Shown here: positions 34,684 to 45,072 of the stretch, in pieces
How positions within the stretch are numbered: position 1 is the first letter of the stretch
Layout: the number at the start of each line of letters is the position of its first letter
DNA from: Brevibacterium senegalense
GTDB taxonomy: Bacteria; Actinomycetota; Actinomycetes; Actinomycetales; Brevibacteriaceae
Direction of reading: 5' to 3'
Length of the DNA stretch: 64,000 nucleotides
NCBI RefSeq assembly: GCF_000285835.1
Contig: NZ_HE978604.1
Coordinates: 135,775-199,774 of the forward strand
The notes under the pieces: generated by a model
What the model was told of the DNA's origin: nothing
The model's database searches: none
Seen by the model: only the letters and a program-made list of their open reading frames with translations
Made by a program: the position numbers and the translations under genes

Positions 34684-36485
34684 GTCGGAAGAACAGGATC
34701 GATCGCGCCGCCCTGGCGCGCACGCTCACGATCGTGCGGCCCCACCTGCGGGGCCAGCGCACCCTCATGGCCGGCGGGATCGTCGCGCTCCTCTTCGAGG
34801 TCGCCTTCCGGGTGCTGGAACCGTGGCCGGTCAAGTTCGTCGTCGACGCCGTCACCGCGCAGCTGGGTGCGGACGTGCCCGGTGCCGCCCGTGCGGGGGT
34901 GGGCCTGCTCGTGGCCTGCGGTGCCGCGGTCGTCGTCATCGTGGGGCTGCGCGCGCTGTCGAACTACCTCGCCACCGTCGCCTTCGCGCTCGCCGGCTCC
35001 CGGATCGCGACGAAGCTGCGCGCCGCCGTGTTCGCGCACATCCAGTCGCTGTCCAGCGGCTATCACGCGCGGAGCAGGCGCGGCGACCTGGTGCAGCGAC
35101 TCGTGGGCGACGTGGGCAAGCTGCAGGACGTCGCCGTCACCGCGGGCCTGCCGCTGCTGGCGAACGTCATCACGCTCCTCGTCATGGCGATCGTCATGGC
35201 GGTCCTCGACCCGCTGCTGGCCTGCGTCGTCGTGCTGGCGGCCGGCGCGTTCGCGCTGTCGTCGCGCGGTTCCGCGCAGGCGATCACGCAGGCCTCGCGC
35301 AAGACCCGCCGGGGCGAGGGGGAGCTGGCGAACATCGCGCAGGAATCGCTGGGCGCGATCGACGTCGTGCACGCCTACGGGCTGGAGGAGGAGATCGGGC
35401 GCGGCTTCGCCGGATCGAACCAGCGCACCCTGGCGGAGGGGGTGAGGGCGAAGCGGCTGGCCGCGGGCCTGGAGCGCCGCACGGACGTCATCGTGGGCGT
35501 CGCGACGGCACTCGTTCTGGCCGGCGGCGGCTGGCGAGTCCTGGCCGGCGGGATGACCCCCGGCGACCTCGTCATCTTCCTCACGTACCTCAAGACCGCG
35601 ATGAAGCCCCTGCGGGACCTGGCGAAGTACACGGGCAGGATCGCCCGGGCGACGGCCTCGGGCGAACGGGTGGCGGACGTCCTGGACGAACCGGTCGAGA
35701 TCGGGGACGACGAGATGAGTCGCCGCTTCCCCGCGGTGCGCGGGCAGGTGGAGCTGCGCCGGGTCCGGTTCGGTCACGACCCCGACACGCCGACGCTCAT
35801 GGACATCGACCTGACGGTGCCGGCCGGGCAGCGGATCGCGGTCGTGGGTCCGTCCGGGGCGGGCAAGTCGACGCTCAGCCGGCTGCTGCCCCGCCTCATC
35901 GACCCCGACCGCGGCGCGGTGCTGCTGGACGGGTTGGACATCCGCCGCATCACGCTGACGAGCCTGCGCGCGCACATCGCGCTGGTGCCGCAGGACACCG
36001 TGCTCTTCTCCGGCACCATCCGGGACAACATCCGACAGGGACGCCTGGATGCGACGGAAGAGGAGGTGGAGGAGGCCGCACGAGCAGCGAACGCGCACGA
36101 CTTCATCGCCGTCCTGCCGCACGCGTACGACACCCCGGTGGGGGAGCGCGGCGGCACTCTGTCCGGCGGGCAGCGGCAGCGCATCGCGATCGCGCGGGCC
36201 CTCCTGCGGGACGCATCCGTCGTCGTGCTGGACGAGGCGACGACGGGGCTGGACCCGGCTGCGGCCGCGCGGGTGCTCGAGGCGATCGACCGACTGACGG
36301 CCGGCCGCACGACCCTCGCGATCACGCACGACGCGACGATGGCGCTGGCCTCTGACCGGGTCGTCTGGATGGAGGACGGTCGGATCGTCCTCGACGGCAC
36401 GCCGGAGCAGCTGCTGGCGGAACCGTCCGGCCGGTTCGCCGCGTGGGTCGAGGCGCAGCTCGACGGTGCGCAGGTGGGCGCATGA
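34680..36485 (+). CDS. ABC exporter half-transporter (MsbA/multidrug type)
   Basis: The 601-aa product has six predicted membrane helices (about 25-310) followed by a nucleotide-binding domain. That domain has Walker A GPSGAGKST (390-398), signature LSGGQRQR (494-501) and Walker B VVVLDEAT near 514. Such half-transporters dimerise and export lipids, glycolipids or peptides. The coupled glycosyltransferase genes suggest a glycan or glycolipid cargo, which is an inference. ATG overlaps the upstream stop as ATGA, and the stop overlaps the next start the same way. Confidence 0.88.
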   Translation: MSRKNRIDRAALARTLTIVRPHLRGQRTLMAGGIVALLFEVAFRVLEPWPVKFVVDAVTAQLGADVPGAARAGVGLLVACGAAVVVIVGLRALSNYLATVAFALAGSRIATKLRAAVFAHIQSLSSGYHARSRRGDLVQRLVGDVGKLQDVAVTAGLPLLANVITLLVMAIVMAVLDPLLACVVVLAAGAFALSSRGSAQAITQASRKTRRGEGELANIAQESLGAIDVVHAYGLEEEIGRGFAGSNQRTLAEGVRAKRLAAGLERRTDVIVGVATALVLAGGGWRVLAGGMTPGDLVIFLTYLKTAMKPLRDLAKYTGRIARATASGERVADVLDEPVEIGDDEMSRRFPAVRGQVELRRVRFGHDPDTPTLMDIDLTVPAGQRIAVVGPSGAGKSTLSRLLPRLIDPDRGAVLLDGLDIRRITLTSLRAHIALVPQDTVLFSGTIRDNIRQGRLDATEEEVEEAARAANAHDFIAVLPHAYDTPVGERGGTLSGGQRQRIAIARALLRDASVVVLDEATTGLDPAAAARVLEAIDRLTAGRTTLAITHDATMALASDRVVWMEDGRIVLDGTPEQLLAEPSGRFAAWVEAQLDGAQVGA

Positions 36486-37813
36486 ACGCGCCGGATCCGC
36501 TGGACCGCTTCGTCGCGGACCTGCACGACCCGGACGGGCCGGCACTGTCCGCTGTCCGATCGCTCCTGGCGGAGGCGGGCGCGACCGAGCCGGTGCGCGC
36601 AGCGCTGGGAACGGATTCGGCGGCCGGTGCCACGGCGGACGCCGCGACGGGCGCCGACCCCCGCCTCGAGCATCTGCGGTACAAGCCCGGGCACTCCGTC
36701 CTGGCGCGGGTGACGGGTCACGGACAGCCGTGGTGGCTGGTGGTCCGCAGTCCCCGCAGTGCGGACAAGGCCGCGAAGATCCGTGCGCGTGCCGCAGAGA
36801 GCGGGTTCCCGCTCCTCGACGCGGAGGTGCCCGGGTCCGGACTGCATCTGCAGGCGGGACCGGTGGGACTCGACAAGCACCTGCACAAGCCCCTGCGGCG
36901 CGGTGGCCTCGTCGACGCCCGCGGTGCCGTGGCGGGCACCGTGCTGAGCTACAACCCGTGGCGCAGGCTCGTGCTGCGGCGTGTGGCGCCGGGTGCCCCC
37001 GGTGCCTCGGCCCCGGAGGCACCCACGGTGCTGCGGGTGTGGCACACGGCCCCGGCCTCGGCGGATCTGGTGTCGCCGCTGCACGCGGCGGGCGTCTCCG
37101 TGCTGCCGGCTCGCCGGACACGCGTGGGGATCGAGCAGCCCTGGGTGGCGGGCGGGGACCTCGAACGGCTGCTGGCCGCAGAGGCATCGGGTCGGGCTCC
37201 GACGCGTGCGCTCGACCGCACGGCCGAGGCCGTCGCAGGGCTGCACGCTGCGCTGGACACCGTGCCCGGTCTGCGCGAGGCGGGGCTCTCGCGGGTCGAT
37301 CCGGCAGGCGCGGTGGTGGCGGCTCGCGACGGACTCGAGGCGGTGATGCCGGACCTCCTGCCCGCGTTCGACCGCGTGGGGGAGGAGGTGCGCCGCGTGC
37401 TGGCCGCGGACCGCTCCCGGGACGTGCTGCTGCACGGTGATCTGTCCGCAGACCAGGTGGTGCTGGACACGCGCGGTGCGGTCCGACTCATCGACCTCGA
37501 TCGTCTGGCGATCGGACCGGCCGGCTACGACCTGGGCGGGTTCGCCGCCGTCGAGCTGATCCGCGGACGCGCGGGGACCGCGGAGGCGCTGGTGGCGGCC
37601 TATCGCGAGCGTGCGGCGGCGGTCGACGGGACTGCGGTCCGGGCCGCCGAGCCCGGAGATGCGGCAGTGCGGGCGTGGACGGCCCATCACCTGCTGCTGC
37701 GCGTGGCGGAACCGTTCCGCGCCCTCGCTCCCGCGTGGAGGGAGCAGATCGGGGCACGGATCAGGCAGGCGCTCGCGGTGCTGGAGGGAGACCCCGTGGG
37801 AGCGGACGCATGA
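36482..37813 (+). CDS. APH-fold phosphotransferase 1
   Basis: The 443-aa product has an aminoglycoside-phosphotransferase/choline-kinase-like fold. The catalytic loop is HGDLSADQ (His318, Asp320), followed by LIDLDRLAIGPAGYDLG near 335. The usual Asn of HxDxxxxN is Gln, as in maltokinase-type enzymes. The N-terminal ~150 residues hold RYKPGHSVLARV, a strand pattern of the N-lobe. The substrate is probably a sugar or a lipid head group in the pathway of the neighbouring glycosyltransferases. It is coupled by ATGA at both ends. Confidence 0.78.
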   Translation: MNAPDPLDRFVADLHDPDGPALSAVRSLLAEAGATEPVRAALGTDSAAGATADAATGADPRLEHLRYKPGHSVLARVTGHGQPWWLVVRSPRSADKAAKIRARAAESGFPLLDAEVPGSGLHLQAGPVGLDKHLHKPLRRGGLVDARGAVAGTVLSYNPWRRLVLRRVAPGAPGASAPEAPTVLRVWHTAPASADLVSPLHAAGVSVLPARRTRVGIEQPWVAGGDLERLLAAEASGRAPTRALDRTAEAVAGLHAALDTVPGLREAGLSRVDPAGAVVAARDGLEAVMPDLLPAFDRVGEEVRRVLAADRSRDVLLHGDLSADQVVLDTRGAVRLIDLDRLAIGPAGYDLGGFAAVELIRGRAGTAEALVAAYRERAAAVDGTAVRAAEPGDAAVRAWTAHHLLLRVAEPFRALAPAWREQIGARIRQALAVLEGDPVGADA

Positions 37814-38916
37814 GCGGGACGAGGACGGCGGGGCCCGGCGCGCCCCTGGTGCTGCGGTGGGGCGAGGAGCGACTCACCGTGGTGCGGGGGTGGCCCGGTG
37901 CCGGCGGTGAGCGGATCCTCGAGTGCCGCGACGAGGCCGGCCGCCTGCGAGCCGCCCGGCTGGCACCGGACCCTGCAGCGGGAGACTCTGCGGCCTCGGG
38001 AGTGGGGTCGCATGCATCTCCCGTCCCGGAAGGCCGACTCGAGGTCCTGCCGTTCGGTCAGGACCCCACACTGCGGTCGCTGCGTCCCGATGGTGAGCTC
38101 CTCGTCCACCGCGCCGGCAAGCGGGCCGTCGTCCGCACCGCAGACGGCTTCGTCAAGCATCTGCGCCGGGGGCGCGCGACCGGCGTAGCCCGAGCGACGG
38201 CGGAGACGGGCGGACTGGCTGCCGCGGCGGGGTTCGCCGTGCCGCGCGTCGTCGCGGCGGATGAGGACTCGGTGACGCTGAGCGCGGTGCCGGGGACAGC
38301 GCTGCTCGACCTGTCCGACGCGGACTGGGCGCGGGCCTGGGACCGGTGGGCGCGCCTGTGGCCGCAGCTGGTCCTCGCACCGGTGCCGCCGGCGGGGCTG
38401 GGGACCCACGATGCCGCGGACGAGGCCGAGGTCGTCGCCGGCTGGTCCGCGCACGTGAGGGAGTCCGACCCCGGCCGGTTCGCAGACCGTCTGCGCGGGC
38501 AGCTGCGGTCGATCGAGGAGCGCACACGTGACGCGCTCCTGTCGTTGGGCGACGGGCGGGCGGCGGTGGTCGCCCATCGGGACCTGCACGACGGGCAGAT
38601 GCTGTTCGACGCTCGGACCGGCGGGCTGGGACTCCTCGACTTCGACACCGCCGTGGCCGCGGACCGGGAGCTGGATCTGGGCAACCTGGACGTGCACGTC
38701 GACCTGCGCGTCGCGCAGGGACTGGTCGATCCCGCCCGGGCGGCAGTGGCGCACGCGGCGATCGAGCGGGCCGCGGACGCGGTGGACGCGGACGCGCACC
38801 GGCTGGACGTGTACCGGCACGCCGCGCGGGCCCGGCTGGTGGGCGTCTACGCCTTCCGGCCGCAGTGGGCGGGGCTGGCCGCACGCATGGCGGAGGGTCT
38901 GGCGCGCGAGGTGTGA
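37810..38916 (+). CDS. APH-fold phosphotransferase 2
   Basis: The 368-aa product has a second APH-fold kinase core: VVAHRDLHDGQMLFD with His256 and Asp258, and LLDFDTAVAADRELDLGNLD near 275. As in its neighbour the position of the Mg2+-binding Asn is Gln. The N-lobe includes GKRAVVRTADGFVKHL near 110. The two kinases are clearly diverged from each other, so they probably act on different substrates or as a heteromer. It is the last gene of the five-gene operon; 166 bases follow before the RpiR gene, holding a regulator site but no clear terminator. Confidence 0.78.
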   Translation: MSGTRTAGPGAPLVLRWGEERLTVVRGWPGAGGERILECRDEAGRLRAARLAPDPAAGDSAASGVGSHASPVPEGRLEVLPFGQDPTLRSLRPDGELLVHRAGKRAVVRTADGFVKHLRRGRATGVARATAETGGLAAAAGFAVPRVVAADEDSVTLSAVPGTALLDLSDADWARAWDRWARLWPQLVLAPVPPAGLGTHDAADEAEVVAGWSAHVRESDPGRFADRLRGQLRSIEERTRDALLSLGDGRAAVVAHRDLHDGQMLFDARTGGLGLLDFDTAVAADRELDLGNLDVHVDLRVAQGLVDPARAAVAHAAIERAADAVDADAHRLDVYRHAARARLVGVYAFRPQWAGLAARMAEGLAREV

Positions 38917-39020
38917 GGCGCTTCCGGCGGCACGATGCCCGGCCCTCCTGCGGGTTCGCGAGGCGACCGGCGGGTGAACGGGCGGGAAACCGTCGCGCGG
39001 ACAGATGACGGCCTGCTGAA

Positions 39021-39068
39021 CCGCAATTGAAATTGCTGACTATTGGGTGGATGCAAGAAAGATTGCGG
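39021..39068. promoter_or_regulatory. AT-rich inverted repeats upstream of rpiR-like gene (operator)
   Basis: CCGCAAT (39021-39027) and ATTGCGG (39062-39068) form an outer inverted repeat. GCAATT-GA-AATTGC (39023-39036) is an inner near-palindrome. The patch is unusually AT-rich and ends just before TAGTGT, the likely -10. Autoregulation by the RpiR protein is inferred. Confidence 0.5.
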
Positions 39069-39082
39069 CTAGTGTCGGTTCT

Positions 39083-39916
39083 GTGAGTTTCCATGAACGC
39101 ATCGACGAGGCGCGCGGGCGCCTGACCCGGACCGACCGCGCGCTGCTCGACGAGATCCTGGGCCACCCGGCGGACTCCCCGCTGTGGCGGGGCGAGGAGG
39201 TCGCCGGGCGCGCCGGCGTGCATCCGGCCGCGGCCACGCGGCTGGCGCAGCGGCTGGGCTACCAGGGGTATCCCCAGCTGCGCGACGCACTGCGGGCGGA
39301 CCTGGGCCACGGCCTCACGGGAGCGGGCGACCGCTTCCGGGCGGAGCTGCGCGAGCAGCGGGACCAGGGGTTGCTCGACAGCCTCCTGGCCTCGGAGCTG
39401 GACTCGCTTGCAGCGGTGAGCCGGCACGTGACCCAGGATCAGATCGATGGCGCGGCGGACGCGATCATCGGGGCGCGGCGCGTCTTCGTGTTCGCCCGCG
39501 GCAACTCGACGGTGCTCGCGGACCTGCTCGATCGCCGCCTGCGGCGGTTCGGCCTCCAGCCCGTCTGCCTGTCCGGCAGCGGGCGCGAGGTCGCCGAGCG
39601 GATCCTGCCGATGGGCGAGGGCGACCTCCTCGTCGCGTTCGCCTTCCGGCGTCCGCCCCGGAACCTCACGGACCTGCTCGCCCACTGCGGACGGGTGGGG
39701 GCCGGATCCCTGCTCGTCACCGACACCCTCCACACCCTCGATCCCTCACCCGCGCGGATCCTCGCGGCGCCGCGCGGAACCCAGGAGGGCTTCGCCTCCC
39801 TGGCCGTGCCGATGATGATCGCGAACGCGATCGTGCTCACCATCGCCCAGCGCCACCCGGACACTGCCCTGCCGGCACTCGACCGACTCGACGGGCTCCT
39901 CGCCGAGTTCGACTGA
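39083..39916 (+). CDS. RpiR-family transcription regulator (HTH + SIS domain)
   Basis: The 277-aa product has an N-terminal HTH_6 domain (1-75; VAGRAGVHPAAATRLAQRLGY) and a C-terminal SIS domain (about 110-260; VFVFARGNSTVLADLL and SLLVTDT). SIS domains bind phosphosugars, and RpiR proteins usually control sugar-phosphate or amino-sugar genes. GTG 39083 is chosen since TAGTGT ends seven bases upstream and the HTH spacing fits; ATG 39047 is an alternative that would place the operator inside the gene. The ABC importer genes follow 66 bases downstream. Confidence 0.85.
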   Translation: MSFHERIDEARGRLTRTDRALLDEILGHPADSPLWRGEEVAGRAGVHPAAATRLAQRLGYQGYPQLRDALRADLGHGLTGAGDRFRAELREQRDQGLLDSLLASELDSLAAVSRHVTQDQIDGAADAIIGARRVFVFARGNSTVLADLLDRRLRRFGLQPVCLSGSGREVAERILPMGEGDLLVAFAFRRPPRNLTDLLAHCGRVGAGSLLVTDTLHTLDPSPARILAAPRGTQEGFASLAVPMMIANAIVLTIAQRHPDTALPALDRLDGLLAEFD

Positions 39917-39982
39917 GTCACCGTCCCACTCCCGCACCACCCCATCCGCGCCACCCGCTGACGAAAGCAGAAGGACTTCGCC

Positions 39983-41146
39983 ATGCCCAGAAACAGACTC
40001 CTCGCCCTCGCCGCACTGCCGCTCGTCGTCATCCTCGCCGCCTGCGGCGGAGGGACCCCCACGACCGATGACGTCCAGGCCGCGGCGACGCCGCACCCGC
40101 TCGACACCGCCGGCCACGACGAGCTCGTCGAGCAGGCGACCGAGGAGGGACAGGTCACCGTCTACTCGTTCACCTCCCGCATCGCACAGGTGGAGGAGGC
40201 GTTCGAGGCCCAGTACCCGGACATCGACTTCATCGGCCACGACATCTCCTCCTCCGAGCAGATCACCCGCCTGCAGTCGGAGGTGGAGGCCGGCACCCCG
40301 TCCGCGGACGTCGCCTACATCTCCGACGCTCCCGTCGTCATCACCGAGCTGCTGGAGTCCGGCGTGCTGTCCAACTACGTGCCTCAGCGGGTCGCGGACT
40401 CCGTGCCGCAGGAGTACCAGGAGCCGCTCCTGGCGAACCGTCTGTCGACGAAGATCCTCATGTACAACGAGGAGGCGCACCCCGACGGCAGCCCGATCGA
40501 GAACCTCTGGCAGCTGACGGAGGACGAGTGGAACGGCCGGGTCGTCATGGTCGACCCCAGCGTCCGCGGCGACTACCTGGACCTCATGACGGAGTTCGTC
40601 CGTCAGTCCGACGCGCTCGCCCAGGCGTACGAGGAGCACTTCGGCTCCCCGATCGAGCTGTCCGACGGCGTCGAGAACGCGGGGGAGCAGTTCATCACCG
40701 ATCTGTACGCGAACGGGCTGGTGCTCGTCGACGACACGGACAACGTGAACGCGGCCGTGGGTGCGACCGACCAGGAAAATCCGCCGGTGGGCTTCACCTC
40801 CTATTCCGACCGCCGCGACAACGAGGAGGAAGGCTGGGCGCTGCAGGCCTCGCTGGGGACGACCCCGTCCGTGGGCATCACCTTCCCCGCCTACATCGGC
40901 ATGGTGAAGGACGCGGAGAACCCCGCTGCCGCCCGGCTGGCCGCCGACTTCCTCATGGGCGACGACACCCCCACCGGCGGTCCCGGCTACGAGCCGTTCT
41001 ACGTCCCCGGTGACTACCCGGTCCGCACGGACATGGAGATGCCCCAGGACGCGGCTCCGCTGGACGAGCTGGGCGCCTGGGACATCGATCCGCAGGAGAC
41101 CGCGTCGATCCGCGGCGACGTCGCGGACTTCCTCCTCACACTCTGA
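39983..41146 (+). CDS. ABC importer substrate-binding lipoprotein (Fbp/Afu-like)
   Basis: The 387-aa product has a lipoprotein signal with lipobox LAAC (Cys21), so it is anchored outside the membrane. The rest is a two-lobe family-1/8 binding protein like ferric-binding FbpA and the sugar-phosphate-binding AfuA: VTVYSFTSRIAQVEEAF at about 58 and VGITFPAYIGMVKDAENP near 295. I do not see the adjacent tyrosine pair that binds iron in FbpA. The RpiR regulator and coupled phosphatase favour an organophosphate ligand over iron. AGAAGGA precedes ATG 39983. Confidence 0.82.
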   Translation: MPRNRLLALAALPLVVILAACGGGTPTTDDVQAAATPHPLDTAGHDELVEQATEEGQVTVYSFTSRIAQVEEAFEAQYPDIDFIGHDISSSEQITRLQSEVEAGTPSADVAYISDAPVVITELLESGVLSNYVPQRVADSVPQEYQEPLLANRLSTKILMYNEEAHPDGSPIENLWQLTEDEWNGRVVMVDPSVRGDYLDLMTEFVRQSDALAQAYEEHFGSPIELSDGVENAGEQFITDLYANGLVLVDDTDNVNAAVGATDQENPPVGFTSYSDRRDNEEEGWALQASLGTTPSVGITFPAYIGMVKDAENPAAARLAADFLMGDDTPTGGPGYEPFYVPGDYPVRTDMEMPQDAAPLDELGAWDIDPQETASIRGDVADFLLTL

Positions 41147-41169
41147 CCGGTCGCACCGGTCGTACGACT

Positions 41170-41212
41170 GCCGCGGGCCCGCGCGGGGAGCTTCCACGCA
41201 CGGGCCCGCGGC
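41170..41212 (+). other. Intercistronic hairpin between binding-protein and permease genes
   Basis: GCCGCGGGCCCG (41170-41181) pairs perfectly with 41201-41212. Such 12-base-pair stems after a binding-protein gene often stabilise its mRNA or reduce read-through, so that the binding protein exceeds the permease. Confidence 0.6.
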
Positions 41213-41243
41213 CTGCCCGCCACAGGTTCGGAAGGACCCCCCC

Positions 41244-43058
41244 ATGACGGCACCACCGCTCACCCCCGCCCCGCAGGCGGCGCCCATGGACCCGGGCTCC
41301 GCAGCTCCGGCCCGCGGAAACCGAGGCCTGGGCCGCGTGCGCACAGCGCTCACCCGCCCCACGACCCTGCTGGCCGCCGGCGTGCTGGTCATCCTCGCCA
41401 TCCTGGTGGTCTCTCCGCTGCTGGGACTGCTCAACACGACGCTCGCGGCGGACAGCCGCAGCGCGTGGACGGACGTGTTCGCCAGCCGGATGTCCGCGAA
41501 TCTGCTGTGGCGCCCGCTGGGCAATTCGCTGCTCATGGGCACCGCGACAGCCGTCCTGTCGACCTTGGTGGGCGGGTTCCTCGCGTGGGTCGTCGTCATG
41601 ACGCGGCTGCCGGGACGCGCGGTGCTGGGGGTGCTCGCGACGATCCCCTTCGCGCTGCCCAGCTTCGCCCTGGCGCTCGCGTGGGACGCGGTCTTCCGCA
41701 ACGACCTCATCGGCGGATCGACGGGGATCCTCATGAACATGGGCGTGCCGGTCCCGGACTGGCTGGCCTGGGGGCCCGTGCCGGTCGCGGTCACGCTCAC
41801 CGCCCATTACTTCTCCCTCTCCTTCATGCTCATCGCCGCGGCCCTGGCGAGCGTGAACGGCGACCTCCTGGAAGCGGCGGAGATGACCGGGGCCTCGCGG
41901 TTCCGGGTGGCGCGGGACATCGCGCTGCCGGTCGTCGCCCCCGCCGTCGTCTCCGGTGCACTGCTGGCGTTCGCCGAGGGCGTGTCGAACTTCGTCACCC
42001 CGGCACTGCTGGGTCTGCCGGTCCGGTTCCACACGCTGTCGACCCGGCTCTACGGAGCGATCACGACCGGAGACGTGGCGCGCGGCTATGTGCTCTCGCT
42101 GGTCCTCATCGTCGTCGCGGCCCTCGTCATGTTCGCCTCGTCGCGCGCCGGCGGCAGACGCAGCTTCGCGACGATCACGGGCAAGGGCGGACGGTCCCGC
42201 GCCGTGGATCTGGGCGGGTGGTCGTGGCCGGTGGGCGCACTGGCGTGGGCGGTCATCCTCTGCACGACGATCCTGCCGGGGATCGTGCTGGTGCTCAGTT
42301 CGCTGGTGCGGAGGACCAACGACTTCTCCTCCGGCTTCACGCTGCACTACTGGATCGGCGGGTCCGATCCGGCGCTCGCCCAGGGGCAGCGGGGGATCCT
42401 CACCAATCCGCAGATCCTCGACGCGACGTGGAACACCGTGCTGCTGGGCGTGAGTGTGGCGATCGGCGCGGGAGTGCTGGGTCTCCTCATCTCCTACGTG
42501 CTGACCCGTTCGCGCGGACCCCGCTGGCTGCTGGGCTCGATGAGCGCGGTGTCGTTCGTGCCGTTCCTCATCCCCGGCATCGCGCTGGGCGCGGCCTTCA
42601 TCGCCCAGTTCGGTGCGCCGGTGGGCCCGTTCCCCAGCCTCTACGGCACCTTCGCGATCCTCGTCCTGGCAGGCATCGCCGCCACGATCCCCTTCTCCGT
42701 GCGGGCTGCGACGTCCGCGCTCAGCCAGGTGTCGAAGGACGTCGAGGAGTCCGCAGTGATGGCGGGAGCGGGGCTGTTCCGCCGCCTGGGTGCGATCATC
42801 GCCCCGCTGACGGCTCGCGGACTCTTCACCGGGGGAGTGCTGGTCTTCGTCCAGATGGTCCGCGACCTCTCACTGGTCGTGCTGCTGGCGACTCCCGCCA
42901 TGCCGGTGCTGGCGGTGCTCACCTACCAGTACTCGTCGGAGAACTTCACCCAGCTGGCGAACGCCGTCACTGTCGTCATCGCGGTGATCTCCGTCGCCGC
43001 GACGATCCTCGCCCGTCGACTCGAGGGCGCAGCGCAGCCGTGGAGCGCCTCACGATGA
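41244..43058 (+). CDS. ABC importer permease, two fused BPD domains (FbpB/AfuB-like)
   Basis: The 604-aa product holds about 12 membrane helices in two homologous halves. Each has an EAA-type loop contacting the ATPase: LLEAAEMTGASRFRVARDIALP in the first half and VEESAVMAGAGLFRRLGAIIAP in the second. This fused layout is typical of the ferric/AfuB group. A proline-rich N-terminus of about 35 residues precedes the first helix. GAAGGA precedes ATG 41244. The stop overlaps an ATG at 43055 of the ATPase frame. Confidence 0.88.
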   Translation: MTAPPLTPAPQAAPMDPGSAAPARGNRGLGRVRTALTRPTTLLAAGVLVILAILVVSPLLGLLNTTLAADSRSAWTDVFASRMSANLLWRPLGNSLLMGTATAVLSTLVGGFLAWVVVMTRLPGRAVLGVLATIPFALPSFALALAWDAVFRNDLIGGSTGILMNMGVPVPDWLAWGPVPVAVTLTAHYFSLSFMLIAAALASVNGDLLEAAEMTGASRFRVARDIALPVVAPAVVSGALLAFAEGVSNFVTPALLGLPVRFHTLSTRLYGAITTGDVARGYVLSLVLIVVAALVMFASSRAGGRRSFATITGKGGRSRAVDLGGWSWPVGALAWAVILCTTILPGIVLVLSSLVRRTNDFSSGFTLHYWIGGSDPALAQGQRGILTNPQILDATWNTVLLGVSVAIGAGVLGLLISYVLTRSRGPRWLLGSMSAVSFVPFLIPGIALGAAFIAQFGAPVGPFPSLYGTFAILVLAGIAATIPFSVRAATSALSQVSKDVEESAVMAGAGLFRRLGAIIAPLTARGLFTGGVLVFVQMVRDLSLVVLLATPAMPVLAVLTYQYSSENFTQLANAVTVVIAVISVAATILARRLEGAAQPWSASR

Positions 43059-43141
43059 CGACTGCGGCGATTGACTCCTCGACCTCGATCCACCCGTTGC
43101 CGGTCGCGCCCACGGGGCGGCGGCACAGCGAAAGGACATCC

Positions 43142-44307
<1,166 letters not shown>

Positions 44308-44311
<4 letters not shown>

Positions 44312-44967
44312 TCCGGATCCTCCTCGTCCGCCACGGCGAGACCGACTGGAACGGAGCCCGCAGGCTCCAGGGGCAGCGGGACATCGCGCTGTCGGAGACG
44401 GGACGCGCCCAGGTGGCTGCGCTGCGGGGGACGATCGCGGACGCGGCACCGGAGCACGTGGTCGTGTCGGGGCTCTCCCGCGCCCGTGAGTCCGCAGAGG
44501 TGCTGGGCCAGCCCGTGCACCGTGCGGACCCGCGCTTCAACGAGGCGCGCCTGGGTGACTGGGAGGGGCGGTCGTCGATCGAGATCCGCGCGGAGCACCC
44601 GCAGTGCTATGCGGACTGGCGCGCCGGTCTGCACCGCCCGCCGGGAGCGGAGAGCTTCGCGGAGCTGACGGCTCGCACCGTCGACGGACTGTGCGCGGCC
44701 GTGGGGCACGCGCAGGACGCTGGTGCCCGCACCGTTCTGGTGGTCACCCACGGCGGGCCGATCCGGGCACTCCTGCGTGAGGTCGTGGGCCTCGACCCGC
44801 GCAGCGCGGTGCCCAGTCATCCAGCCAGCCTCACCGTGTTGGACGTGGACGGCGGGCCCGGAGCGCTGCGGTCCGCCCGGACCGATCCCGCGCCGGCAGT
44901 CGGCGCCGTCCGGCTGCGGCTGTACAACTACTCGCCGGCGCTGTCCCGCCTGGATCCGTCGGACTGA
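44308..44967 (+). CDS. Histidine phosphatase superfamily protein (phosphoglycerate-mutase-like)
   Basis: The 219-aa product has the RHG motif VRHGETDWN (His9 is the phosphohistidine nucleophile), RARESAEVL near 60 and the second histidine in VVTHGGPIRALL near 150. No 2,3-bisphosphoglycerate-mutase-specific features are evident, so a phosphomonoesterase is likely. It is coupled by ATGA to the ABC ATPase gene, which suggests it dephosphorylates the imported compound. It could instead be an unrelated cobalamin- or sugar-phosphate phosphatase. Confidence 0.85.
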
Positions 44968-45072
44968 GCGCGACCCAGCCGGGAGCCCACCGCGCGGTGA
45001 GCTGTGGTGCCCGCCGGCGGGGCGGCGCACACGTCCAGGGTCCTCTGACGAGCACGGCCTAGACTGGCGGGT

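Noticed and set aside
36482-38916. Calling the APH-fold genes antibiotic resistance
   Set aside because: They are embedded in a glycan operon and carry Gln in the catalytic loop, unlike aminoglycoside kinases.
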